This document shows, piece by piece, positions 7,977 to 14,785 of a stretch of 28,941 nt of DNA (its first letter is position 1; each line of letters begins with the position of its first letter). The DNA is from an uncultured Methanobrevibacter sp. (GTDB lineage: Archaea; Methanobacteriota; Methanobacteria; Methanobacteriales; Methanobacteriaceae), in contig NZ_CALGFC010000063.1 in NCBI RefSeq assembly GCF_937881195.1, positions 1 to 28,941 of the forward strand, written 5' to 3'. The notes beneath the pieces were generated by a model. That model was not told the origin of the DNA and did no database searches. It saw only the letters and a list, made by a program, of their open reading frames with translations. The position numbers were made by a program, and so were the translations under genes.

Positions 7977-9206
7977 TTAATCATCCATGTTTTGTATATT
8001 GGAATTATCTACCTTTTTTTTACTAGTGACATCTACAAAAACATCTTCTAATGAAGGATCTTTTGTGTTTATAGAGGTTATATTTCCATCATTTTTAACA
8101 ATAGTCCATATAACATTACTTACACTATTTTCAGCAAACCTATCAACATTAATTGTTAATCTTGTTCCATCGGTAGTCTCATTTGTAGTAAGATGATAGA
8201 CAATATCTAACTTTTTAACATCCTCTAAAATATTGTCGTTAATATTTTTAATCATTATACTAACTTCTTTTGAATGTTTTTGTATCTGTGCAAGGTATTC
8301 TGGGCTATGATTATCGGGATCTTTATTAAACATAGCTGCAGAAAATTTTTCTAGGCTTATTGATTCGGAAATATTTTCTTCTTTGTCTGCTTTATTATTT
8401 TCTTCTATATTCACTGAGTTGAATGTTTCACTCTTTATTTTTTCGGAAGCGGTTTTTGTTTTAGAAAAATCACCTATGCTAGATAAACCTTCCATTTTTT
8501 TAAGAAGTTCTCTTTCATTTTTATGCATTAGGTTGTCTTTTAATCCTTGAGGAGTATCAAAAGCAGCTAACTCTCCTAAATTCATAATCCCAACGTTTTC
8601 ACATAGCATTTCTACTTCATACATATCATGAGAACATAAAACTATTGTATGGCCATGATCATTTAATTCTGCTATTAAATCCCATAGGACCATTTTAGTA
8701 GTAGGATCTAAACCAATTGTTGGTTCATCTAAAAATAATACATCTGGTTTATGGATTAAACTAGCTACTACAGATACTTTCTGTTTCTGGCCTCCAGACA
8801 TCTGCTTAATTAACTTATCTTCAGCATATTTAATGTCTACTAATTCCATAAGTTCAGGTATTCTTTCTTCTTTTTGATCTTCATTAAGACCATAATAATC
8901 AGCACAAAGTTCTACATTTTCTTTTGCTGTTAAGTCATTGTATAAACTAACAAGTTGAGGAACCATTCCAATTTTTTTTCTCACTTCATTTGGATTTGTA
9001 GTTATATCATAACCACCAACTTTACCTGTTCCACTTGTTGGCTTTATAAGACAAGTTAACATTTTAATTGTCGTTGTTTTTCCAGCTCCATTTGGCCCTA
9101 AAAATCCAAAAATACTTTTATTTTTAATTTTCATATTAAGGTCATCTACAGCGAGAAAATCACCATAATTCTTTGTCAGTGAATTTGTTTCTATTGCATA
9201 TTTCAT
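7977..9206 (-). CDS. ABC exporter ATPase (DrrA-like) with long linker
   Basis: This is the cytosolic ATPase partner of the adjacent permease. Walker A GPNGAGKT is at 37-44, Q-loop Q84, signature MSGGQ at 136-140, Walker B VLFLDEP at 156-162 and H-loop H193. After the nucleotide-binding domain (about 1-220), residues about 225-320 form a hydrophilic, charged insert with low-complexity stretches. The DrrA-type C-terminal domain follows, with SLEDVFVDVT at about 385-394. At 409 aa it is clearly longer than usual for the family (about 300-330), because of that insert. AGGTGA precedes the ATG by 4 nt. It lies 55 nt after the PadR-type regulator gene and 112 nt before the permease gene. Confidence 0.9.
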   Translation of the reverse strand: MKYAIETNSLTKNYGDFLAVDDLNMKIKNKSIFGFLGPNGAGKTTTIKMLTCLIKPTSGTGKVGGYDITTNPNEVRKKIGMVPQLVSLYNDLTAKENVELCADYYGLNEDQKEERIPELMELVDIKYAEDKLIKQMSGGQKQKVSVVASLIHKPDVLFLDEPTIGLDPTTKMVLWDLIAELNDHGHTIVLCSHDMYEVEMLCENVGIMNLGELAAFDTPQGLKDNLMHKNERELLKKMEGLSSIGDFSKTKTASEKIKSETFNSVNIEENNKADKEENISESISLEKFSAAMFNKDPDNHSPEYLAQIQKHSKEVSIMIKNINDNILEDVKKLDIVYHLTTNETTDGTRLTINVDRFAENSVSNVIWTIVKNDGNITSINTKDPSLEDVFVDVTSKKKVDNSNIQNMDD

Positions 9207-9261
9207 TTATTCACCTTTTTAACACTTTAAAAGTTTTTAAATATCTAAAGTTTATTTTATC

Positions 9262-9900
9262 TTAACATTTAGTTTTATCTTCAATATTATCAGAATCTTT
9301 GTGATATTTTTCAGCATTTTTATGAGGAACTATGACATCTCTCCAAAATTCTTTCATTATTGGGGGAACATCTCTATGTGGCTTTTTTTTCATTAATTCA
9401 ATAGTATTAATTCCTTTTTCAGTAGCTTCATAGAATTTTAATTTTCTTTTTCCTTGAAGTTCCCAATCGCCTTTTATTAATCCTTTTTTTTCTAATTCAT
9501 GAAGAATTGGGTAAATTTTATTCGGTCCTGGTCCTTTAAATTTTATTTTTTTCATGGTATTTTGATTTCCTTCTTTCATTTTTTTTATTATTTCATATCC
9601 ATGAATTCTTTCTTTCGTTATAATCCAAAGAACAATTATCTTTAAAAAACCTTTCATTAGTCCAACAAGCAATGTTTTGTCAAATTCACCTAGATTTTTT
9701 AAATCTAATTCATGTTTTTCTAAACATTTACTTTCATTGGAACATTCTTCATCTTCTAAATAATCATTATCAATAGTTTCTGAGTTTTCACTCTTTTCAA
9801 TTAATTCTTCTTTTAGTTCTTCTTTTAGTTCTTCTTTTAATTCTTCTTTCTCAAATTCATCATCTATATCTAATTTTTTATTTATCATCATATTTGTCAC
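9262..9900 (-). CDS. PadR-family transcriptional regulator with KEEL-repeat N-terminus
   Basis: Residues about 80-170 form a PadR winged helix: HGYEIIKKMKE, then GPGPNKIYPILHELEKKGLI, then the wing and EATEKG. PadR proteins commonly repress an adjacent ABC exporter, and here an ABC ATPase and permease follow directly on the same strand. The first 75 residues are an acidic extension not normal for the family. It contains four perfect KEEL repeats at 18-33, likely a charged helix, then a Cys/Glu-rich stretch (EECSNESKCLEKHE). The GTG at 9900 has GGAGG 4 nt upstream; an in-frame ATG at 9891 is an alternative. Autoregulation together with the exporter is inferred. Confidence 0.85.
   Translation of the reverse strand: MTNMMINKKLDIDDEFEKEELKEELKEELKEELIEKSENSETIDNDYLEDEECSNESKCLEKHELDLKNLGEFDKTLLVGLMKGFLKIIVLWIITKERIHGYEIIKKMKEGNQNTMKKIKFKGPGPNKIYPILHELEKKGLIKGDWELQGKRKLKFYEATEKGINTIELMKKKPHRDVPPIMKEFWRDVIVPHKNAEKYHKDSDNIEDKTKC
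9802..9849. repeat. 12-nt tandem repeat inside padR-like gene
   Basis: Four in-frame 12-nt units (TTCTTCTTTTAG-like on the plus strand) encode the KEEL repeats of the PadR protein. Because the unit is four codons long, gain or loss of copies would lengthen or shorten the helix without a frameshift. Confidence 0.8.
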
Positions 9901-10703
9901 GTTTCCTCCCTTTTAATTTATTTATAGTTAAAATGATTATAATTGAAAGTCTTATTTAGAATTTTTTAGATATAATTTATTTTTAAGCATGATTTATTTT
10001 TAATTATAATCTATTTTTAATTACAATTTTCTGCTTATTTAAAAAGGTTATGATCTAACTAAGATCTTTTTGACTTAATTATAATCGTTTCAACTCTTTA
10101 AAACTTATTTTAATCAATTTAATTATAATTTTAAAATATCTTTTTGTTTTGAAAATTTTTTATATTTTTTAATATATAAAAAACAGATATATTCAAAACA
10201 ATATATATCAAATTTTTGATATATCAAAATTATAGGTATTTTTTTATATATAAATTTTTCTATGAATTTAACCATATTTTTATAATATCCTCAATTTTAT
10301 AATATAATCATATTTTATAAAATAAGATTATAGTGTAAAAATAGAGTTATTAAATGCAATCTTTAAACAAACATAAAAATAATTTTCATTTTGGGTAGTT
10401 TTAAATATAATAAAACAGCATTATTATTTCTTATAAATTATTAAGAGATTTATACTTCTAATAATTAATAGATAAATTATATAACTTTAAAAATACATAA
10501 ATTTATTATATTTAACATAATTTCGATTGATTAATTCAATCATAGGGAGCAAGCTTTGATTCAATAATAGGATATTGTTTTAAGCATGATTTTTTAATAT
10601 AATTTTATAATTTTTTATAATTTTTAGTATAGATAATAATTTTCATTATGGATAATCTTAGGTATTTTAATGCCTCAAGAGTGAAAAAATAAAGAGTGAA
10701 AAA
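9901..10703. promoter_or_regulatory. Divergent non-coding region (padR / TIM-barrel gene) with palindrome
   Basis: About 800 nt without a gene lie between two divergently transcribed genes. A perfect palindrome with 10-bp arms, ATATATCAAA and TTTGATATAT, sits at 10203-10224, and a further TATCAAA copy overlaps its right edge. A shorter inverted repeat, GATTGA-TTAAT-TCAATC, lies at 10525-10541, followed by a small GC-richer patch, GGGAGCAAGC, at 10544-10553. The sequence AAGAGTGAAAAAAT is duplicated directly before the downstream start. The palindrome suits a dimeric regulator such as the PadR protein, but it is 300 nt from that gene. No tRNA or other RNA gene was recognised. Confidence 0.5.
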
Positions 10704-11531
10704 ATGAAATTGGGTTTTTCATCATTATCATTATTCATGAAATCTTTAGAAGAGATGTTAGATATAGCTACTAAAGACAATTTTGAACTTTTAGAAATAC
10801 TATGTGAAGGCCCCTATTGGCCTAGAAATCTTCTTAAAAATGATAAGGGTATTTTCAAAAATTCAAATAACAATAGGAGTTTTTCAGAATATGACAAATT
10901 TCTAAATAATATGGATATTGAAGTTTTTGATTCATATGATATAGAATTAATGCTTCATAGTCCAACAATTGATTTAAATCCTGCTAGTATGAATGAGGGC
11001 ATAAGAAAAGAAACTTCCATACAAACAATAGAAGCACTAGATTTAGCAGTTAAAATTGGTGCAAAAGCTATTACTACTCATCCAGGAGTTGTTCATAGAA
11101 AAGAGGAGAGAATAAGAAATTTAGCTATTGATTTCTCTGTAGAAACATTGAAAAATTGTCAAAAACATGCAGAAGAAGTTGGAGTTATCCTTTCTGTTGA
11201 AAATATGCCTTATAGAGAAAACTATTTGTGTAATTCTCCTGAAGAACATAAAAAGATTGTTGAAGCGGTTGGTTCTTCAGCTACAATTGATTGGGGCCAT
11301 GCAAACACATATAAAAATCCTGAAGAATATTTAAAAATTTCCAACATCGCCTATTTCCATCTTAATGATAATAATGGTGAAAAAGATTCTCATATCTCTC
11401 TTGGAGAAGGATCTGCTGATTTCAGTAAAAATTTTTTAAACCATGTTAAAAAAGGAATAATAGAATTAAATGATTATGGGGATGTTTTAAAAAGCAAAAA
11501 ATATATTTTTGAGAAATTGAATGGTTTTTAA
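10704..11531 (+). CDS. TIM-barrel sugar isomerase/AP-endonuclease-like protein
   Basis: This 275-aa protein belongs to the xylose-isomerase-like TIM-barrel superfamily (AP_endonuc_2 domain), which covers sugar isomerases/epimerases and endonuclease IV. The expected metal-site strands are visible: HSPTIDLNPAS (about 95-105), TTHPGV (about 126-131), VENMPYREN (about 165-173), DWGHANTY (about 197-204) and FHLNDNNGEKDSHISLGEG (about 218-236). His, Glu and Asp residues at these strand ends normally bind divalent metals. It is weaker in endonuclease IV character than in isomerase character, and the substrate is unknown. The start has only GAGTGA as a ribosome-binding site. It converges on the HAD phosphatase gene. 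Confidence 0.75.
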   Translation: MKLGFSSLSLFMKSLEEMLDIATKDNFELLEILCEGPYWPRNLLKNDKGIFKNSNNNRSFSEYDKFLNNMDIEVFDSYDIELMLHSPTIDLNPASMNEGIRKETSIQTIEALDLAVKIGAKAITTHPGVVHRKEERIRNLAIDFSVETLKNCQKHAEEVGVILSVENMPYRENYLCNSPEEHKKIVEAVGSSATIDWGHANTYKNPEEYLKISNIAYFHLNDNNGEKDSHISLGEGSADFSKNFLNHVKKGIIELNDYGDVLKSKKYIFEKLNGF

Positions 11532-11576
11532 ATATTTTAAAGATTGATATTTGTTTTATCAATTAATTTATCTAAT

Positions 11577-11626
11577 ATTTTTTAGAGTTATTATTTTTTA
11601 GAGTTATCTATTTTTAAGAGTTATTA
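11577..11626. repeat. Three-copy T-rich repeat in a convergent spacer
   Basis: TTTTTAGAGTTAT-like units occur at about 11577-11592, 11594-11608 and, with an extra A, at 11611-11626. They fall between the stop codons of two converging genes. The T-runs would suit termination on the plus strand. Confidence 0.6.
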
Positions 11627-11635
11627 TTTCTATTT

Positions 11636-12433
11636 TCAAAATTTAATGTCTAATAACTCACATATTTGGTTTATAACGATGTCTGCAGCATCAAAAACTT
11701 TTTGAGATACTTCTTCATTTTGTTCGAGTGTAAGAACAGCTAGATCAGCTTTTTCAAATGCGAGTATGTCATTTGGCCCATTTCCAACCATCATAACTTT
11801 ATATCCTTTTTCTTGCAGTTTAGAAACAATTTCTCTTTTTCTTTTGGTGTTAGCTGTTTTAAAAACATTATCTTCAGGTAACCCTATGATTTCTGCAAGT
11901 TCATAAAGTGATTTCGCCCTATCTCCTGATGCGATAAATGTATCAATTCCTCTATTTTTAAGTGTTTTTATAACATCACTAACATATGGAAATACTTTTC
12001 CACCAGCAGTTATGACATAATCTACTTCATTAGTGTCTAAGTTCAATATAAATGCAGAACCACTGCATAATTCTATGAAATTATTTTCTGCACTAAGTTG
12101 ATATGCTGTTTCATGAAATTCTTTTAATTTAATGTTACTATTTTTCAATATAGGAAGTATTTCATCTTTTGATATGTTAGAGGAGGAATAGCTAATATCT
12201 AATGGAATATTATTTTTTTTTATAAAATCATATAATTTTTTTTCTCCATTAGCTAACATAATACATTTTTTAGTATCTGTCTGTATTACAATTAATGCAC
12301 TATTTCCTATTTCATCAATTAAATCTAGAGAGCTATTATTTTCATATTTGCCAGTTTTAATATTTTTAACAACTCTACATCTCTCTAATAATGTCCCAGA
12401 ATTATCAAAAACAATAGCTTTCTTTTTTTCCAT
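11636..12433 (-). CDS. HAD hydrolase resembling a soluble P-type ATPase P-domain
   Basis: This 265-aa cytosolic protein has the HAD fold. D10 in DNSGTLL (10-16) is the predicted phosphorylated Asp, matching the DKTGTL motif of P-type ATPases with K-T replaced by N-S. Motif II is ASGD (168-171), lysines around 197-199 lie near the expected motif, and the C-terminal motif is VGNGPND (216-222), close to the ATPase GDGxND. No transmembrane helix is seen, so it is not a pump. It resembles the archaeal soluble P-type-ATPase-like phosphatases such as M. jannaschii MJ0968 (COG4087). Substrate unknown. AGGT lies 6 nt before the ATG. The insert at about 30-140 would be the cap or N-domain-like part. 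Confidence 0.8.
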   Translation of the reverse strand: MEKKKAIVFDNSGTLLERCRVVKNIKTGKYENNSSLDLIDEIGNSALIVIQTDTKKCIMLANGEKKLYDFIKKNNIPLDISYSSSNISKDEILPILKNSNIKLKEFHETAYQLSAENNFIELCSGSAFILNLDTNEVDYVITAGGKVFPYVSDVIKTLKNRGIDTFIASGDRAKSLYELAEIIGLPEDNVFKTANTKRKREIVSKLQEKGYKVMMVGNGPNDILAFEKADLAVLTLEQNEEVSQKVFDAADIVINQICELLDIKF

Positions 12434-13236
12434 ATTAATACCTATTAATTATAATTATTTTTTATTTAAATTCTTCTTTAATTAATTTTTTATTTGAATA
12501 CTTTTGTTATTCAATTTTTTTTAATATCTTGGTATATTATTATATTATTCTTTCTTGTTAGATTAATGTTATTTTTATTATTAAAATATTATATATTGTA
12601 ATTTTTATTATAATTATAGTATTCATTTATTATAAATTGTAATTTAGGCATAATTGTATTTAAGTATTATAAACTTTGATTATAGTATAAATTATTTTGA
12701 TTATATCATAAATTGATTAATTTATAATTATAATTAATTTATAATTATAATAAATTTACAATTATAATAATATACATTTTAATCATATTCAATAATTTTT
12801 TTATTAATAAATTACTAAATTATTTAAGGTTTAAAATTATAATTATATTATTATTGAATTTTTGTATAATTATTATTTATTAAATTATATTAAATTGTAA
12901 ATCAGAATATTCAAATTATAAAATTTAAATCATAATATTTTAATCATATATTCAAATTATAAAATTTATCAAAATATTTAACATAAAAATATTCAAATTA
13001 AAGTATTCAAATTAAAGTATTCAAATTAGAATATTTAAAGTAGAATCTTCAATTAGAATATTTAAATCTAAATTAGAATATTAATTTAAACTAATATTGA
13101 TATTAATGTGTTTTAAGTTAATCTAAATATTAATTCTTCAATTTTATTTTAGAATAATTTCTTAATCAATATAATCACTATTTAAATTTATCATTAGTTA
13201 GTACACAGCTAATATATGGCTATAATGGGTGTTTTA
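12434..13236. repeat. AT-rich non-coding region with degenerate tandem repeats before gatA
   Basis: About 800 nt without a gene. From about 12908 to 13090 the sequence is built of degenerate copies of ATATTCAAATTA, including two consecutive TATTCAAATTAAAG units at about 13003-13031. Upstream, 12720-12780 holds ATAATTATAATTAATTT-type runs. The promoter of gatA should lie in 13130-13210, but many TATA-like sequences make the choice arbitrary. No RNA gene was recognised. Confidence 0.6.
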
Positions 13237-14622
13237 ATGAATACTTTTGAAAAATCACAAAAAATCAAAAAACAAGATTTAAAAGCTACTGAAAACTTAG
13301 AAAATTTTATAGCAACAATTGAAAAAAAGAATCCATCCATCAATGCATTTTTAGAACTTAATAAGGAATCTGCATTATCTCAGGCTAAAAAGATTGATGA
13401 GAAAATTAAAAATGGATTGAAAGTAGGGTCTTTAGCAGGATTAGTTTTTGGAATAAAGGCTAATATTAATGTAGAAGATAGAGTAATATCTGCAGCTTCT
13501 AAAACATTGGAAAACTACTATGGTAGCTATGATGCTACTGTTATAAAACAAATAAAAAATCAAGATGGAATAATAATTGGTATGTGTAATATGGATGAGT
13601 TTGCAGCAGGTAGTTCTACTGAAAGTTCCTACTTTGGTGCTACTGATAATCCTGCAGCTCCTGGTCATATTCCTGGAGGATCAAGTGGTGGTAGTGCAGC
13701 AGCAATTGCTTCTGATATGTGTGATATCGCTCTTGGTTCTGATACTGGGGGATCTATAAGGAATCCTGCTTCTCACTGTGGAGTTATTGGGTTTAAACCT
13801 ACTTACGGTGCAGTTTCAAGACAGGGACTTCTTGATTTATCAATGAGTCTTGATCAAATTGGCCCTCTTTCAAAGGATGTTTCTGGAATTTCAATGGCTC
13901 TTGATACTATTGTAGGATATGATGAAACAGAATGTACTAGTTTAAACAAAGAATTCCCATCTTTTACTGAAATAGCTAATCAAAATCCTGAAAAATTACA
14001 AGAAGATGTAAAAGATATGAAAGTTCTATGTATAAATCAATTTAAAGATGTTACTGATGAACATATAAATAAAATAATCGATGATTCTGTTGATAAAATT
14101 AGTGAAATGGGTGCAGAAGTAGTTGAATCAAGTTTCGACTACATTGATTTATGTCTTCCTACATACTACCTAATAAATTATGTTGAATTTTTCTCAAGTA
14201 CAAGAAAATATGATGGAAGAAAATATGGTCACAAAATTGAAGATGTTTGTGGTGAAGAAGTACTTAGAAGAATAGAAATGGGTTCATATATTTCACAACA
14301 AGAATTTAGTGGAAAATATTATAAAAAGGCTTTACAAGCAAGATCTCTTATTAGAAATGAAATTAATAAACTCTTAGGAGATGTTGATCTTATATTAGGA
14401 CCTACTGTTCCTAAACTTCCTCATAAAATTGGAGAAAAACTTGAACCTATGGAAATGTATGCTTATGATGTTTTAACAGTTATAGCTAATTTAGCGGGTA
14501 TACCTGCAGGAAGTATGAAAGCAGGAGAACATAATGGGATCCCTGTTGGTTTACAACTCCAAGCTAAACCAAATGAAGATGATAAGATTATTAAAGCAAT
14601 GGCTGCTTTAGAATCATTATGA
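13237..14622 (+). CDS. gatA: Asp-tRNA(Asn)/Glu-tRNA(Gln) amidotransferase subunit A
   Basis: GatA hydrolyses glutamine (or asparagine) to ammonia for the GatCAB complex, which converts misacylated Asp-tRNA(Asn), and in some organisms Glu-tRNA(Gln), to the amide. The amidase-signature region is intact: catalytic Lys in FGIKAN (K74 from this start), cis-Ser in PGGSSGGSAAAIA (S149) and nucleophile Ser in GSDTGGSIRNPAS (S173). Length (461 aa) is normal. I chose ATG 13237 because GGGTG lies 5 nt upstream; in-frame ATGs at 13216 and 13225 lack support. gatB and gatC are not in the window. Methanogens use GatDE for Gln-tRNA, so the Asn route is the likelier role here. Confidence 0.92.
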   Translation: MNTFEKSQKIKKQDLKATENLENFIATIEKKNPSINAFLELNKESALSQAKKIDEKIKNGLKVGSLAGLVFGIKANINVEDRVISAASKTLENYYGSYDATVIKQIKNQDGIIIGMCNMDEFAAGSSTESSYFGATDNPAAPGHIPGGSSGGSAAAIASDMCDIALGSDTGGSIRNPASHCGVIGFKPTYGAVSRQGLLDLSMSLDQIGPLSKDVSGISMALDTIVGYDETECTSLNKEFPSFTEIANQNPEKLQEDVKDMKVLCINQFKDVTDEHINKIIDDSVDKISEMGAEVVESSFDYIDLCLPTYYLINYVEFFSSTRKYDGRKYGHKIEDVCGEEVLRRIEMGSYISQQEFSGKYYKKALQARSLIRNEINKLLGDVDLILGPTVPKLPHKIGEKLEPMEMYAYDVLTVIANLAGIPAGSMKAGEHNGIPVGLQLQAKPNEDDKIIKAMAALESL

Positions 14623-14691
14623 TTATATCTAAATGTTAATAGTTTAAAAATATTATAATTATTTCTATTATTGCATTAATTATTATTGAAG

Positions 14692-14763
14692 TAATTAGCA
14701 TTACTTGATTTAAGTTAAAATAATATTAAATAATTAGCATTTATTGATTTAAATTAAAATAAT
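14692..14763. repeat. 33-nt direct repeat between gatA and the amidotransferase fusion
   Basis: A 33-nt block beginning TAATTAGCATT occurs at 14692-14724 and 14731-14763 (period 39 nt) with three differences. It ends about 20 nt before the next start codon. It could hold a duplicated promoter element or be a simple replication-slippage duplication. Confidence 0.75.
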
Positions 14764-14785
14764 TAATATTACAGGTTTCTCCATT

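Noticed and set aside
2675..9900. Genomic island or prophage
   Set aside because: No integrase, transposase, tRNA target or flanking direct repeat was found, and composition is like the neighbours.
9901..10703. Possible tRNA or other structured RNA in a long spacer
   Set aside because: In such A/T-rich genomes structured RNAs stand out as G/C-rich islands; only a 10-nt patch is seen and no cloverleaf can be folded from it by eye.
13441..13759. Reading frames in other frames within gatA
   Set aside because: They are shadows of the strongly conserved amidase-signature region.
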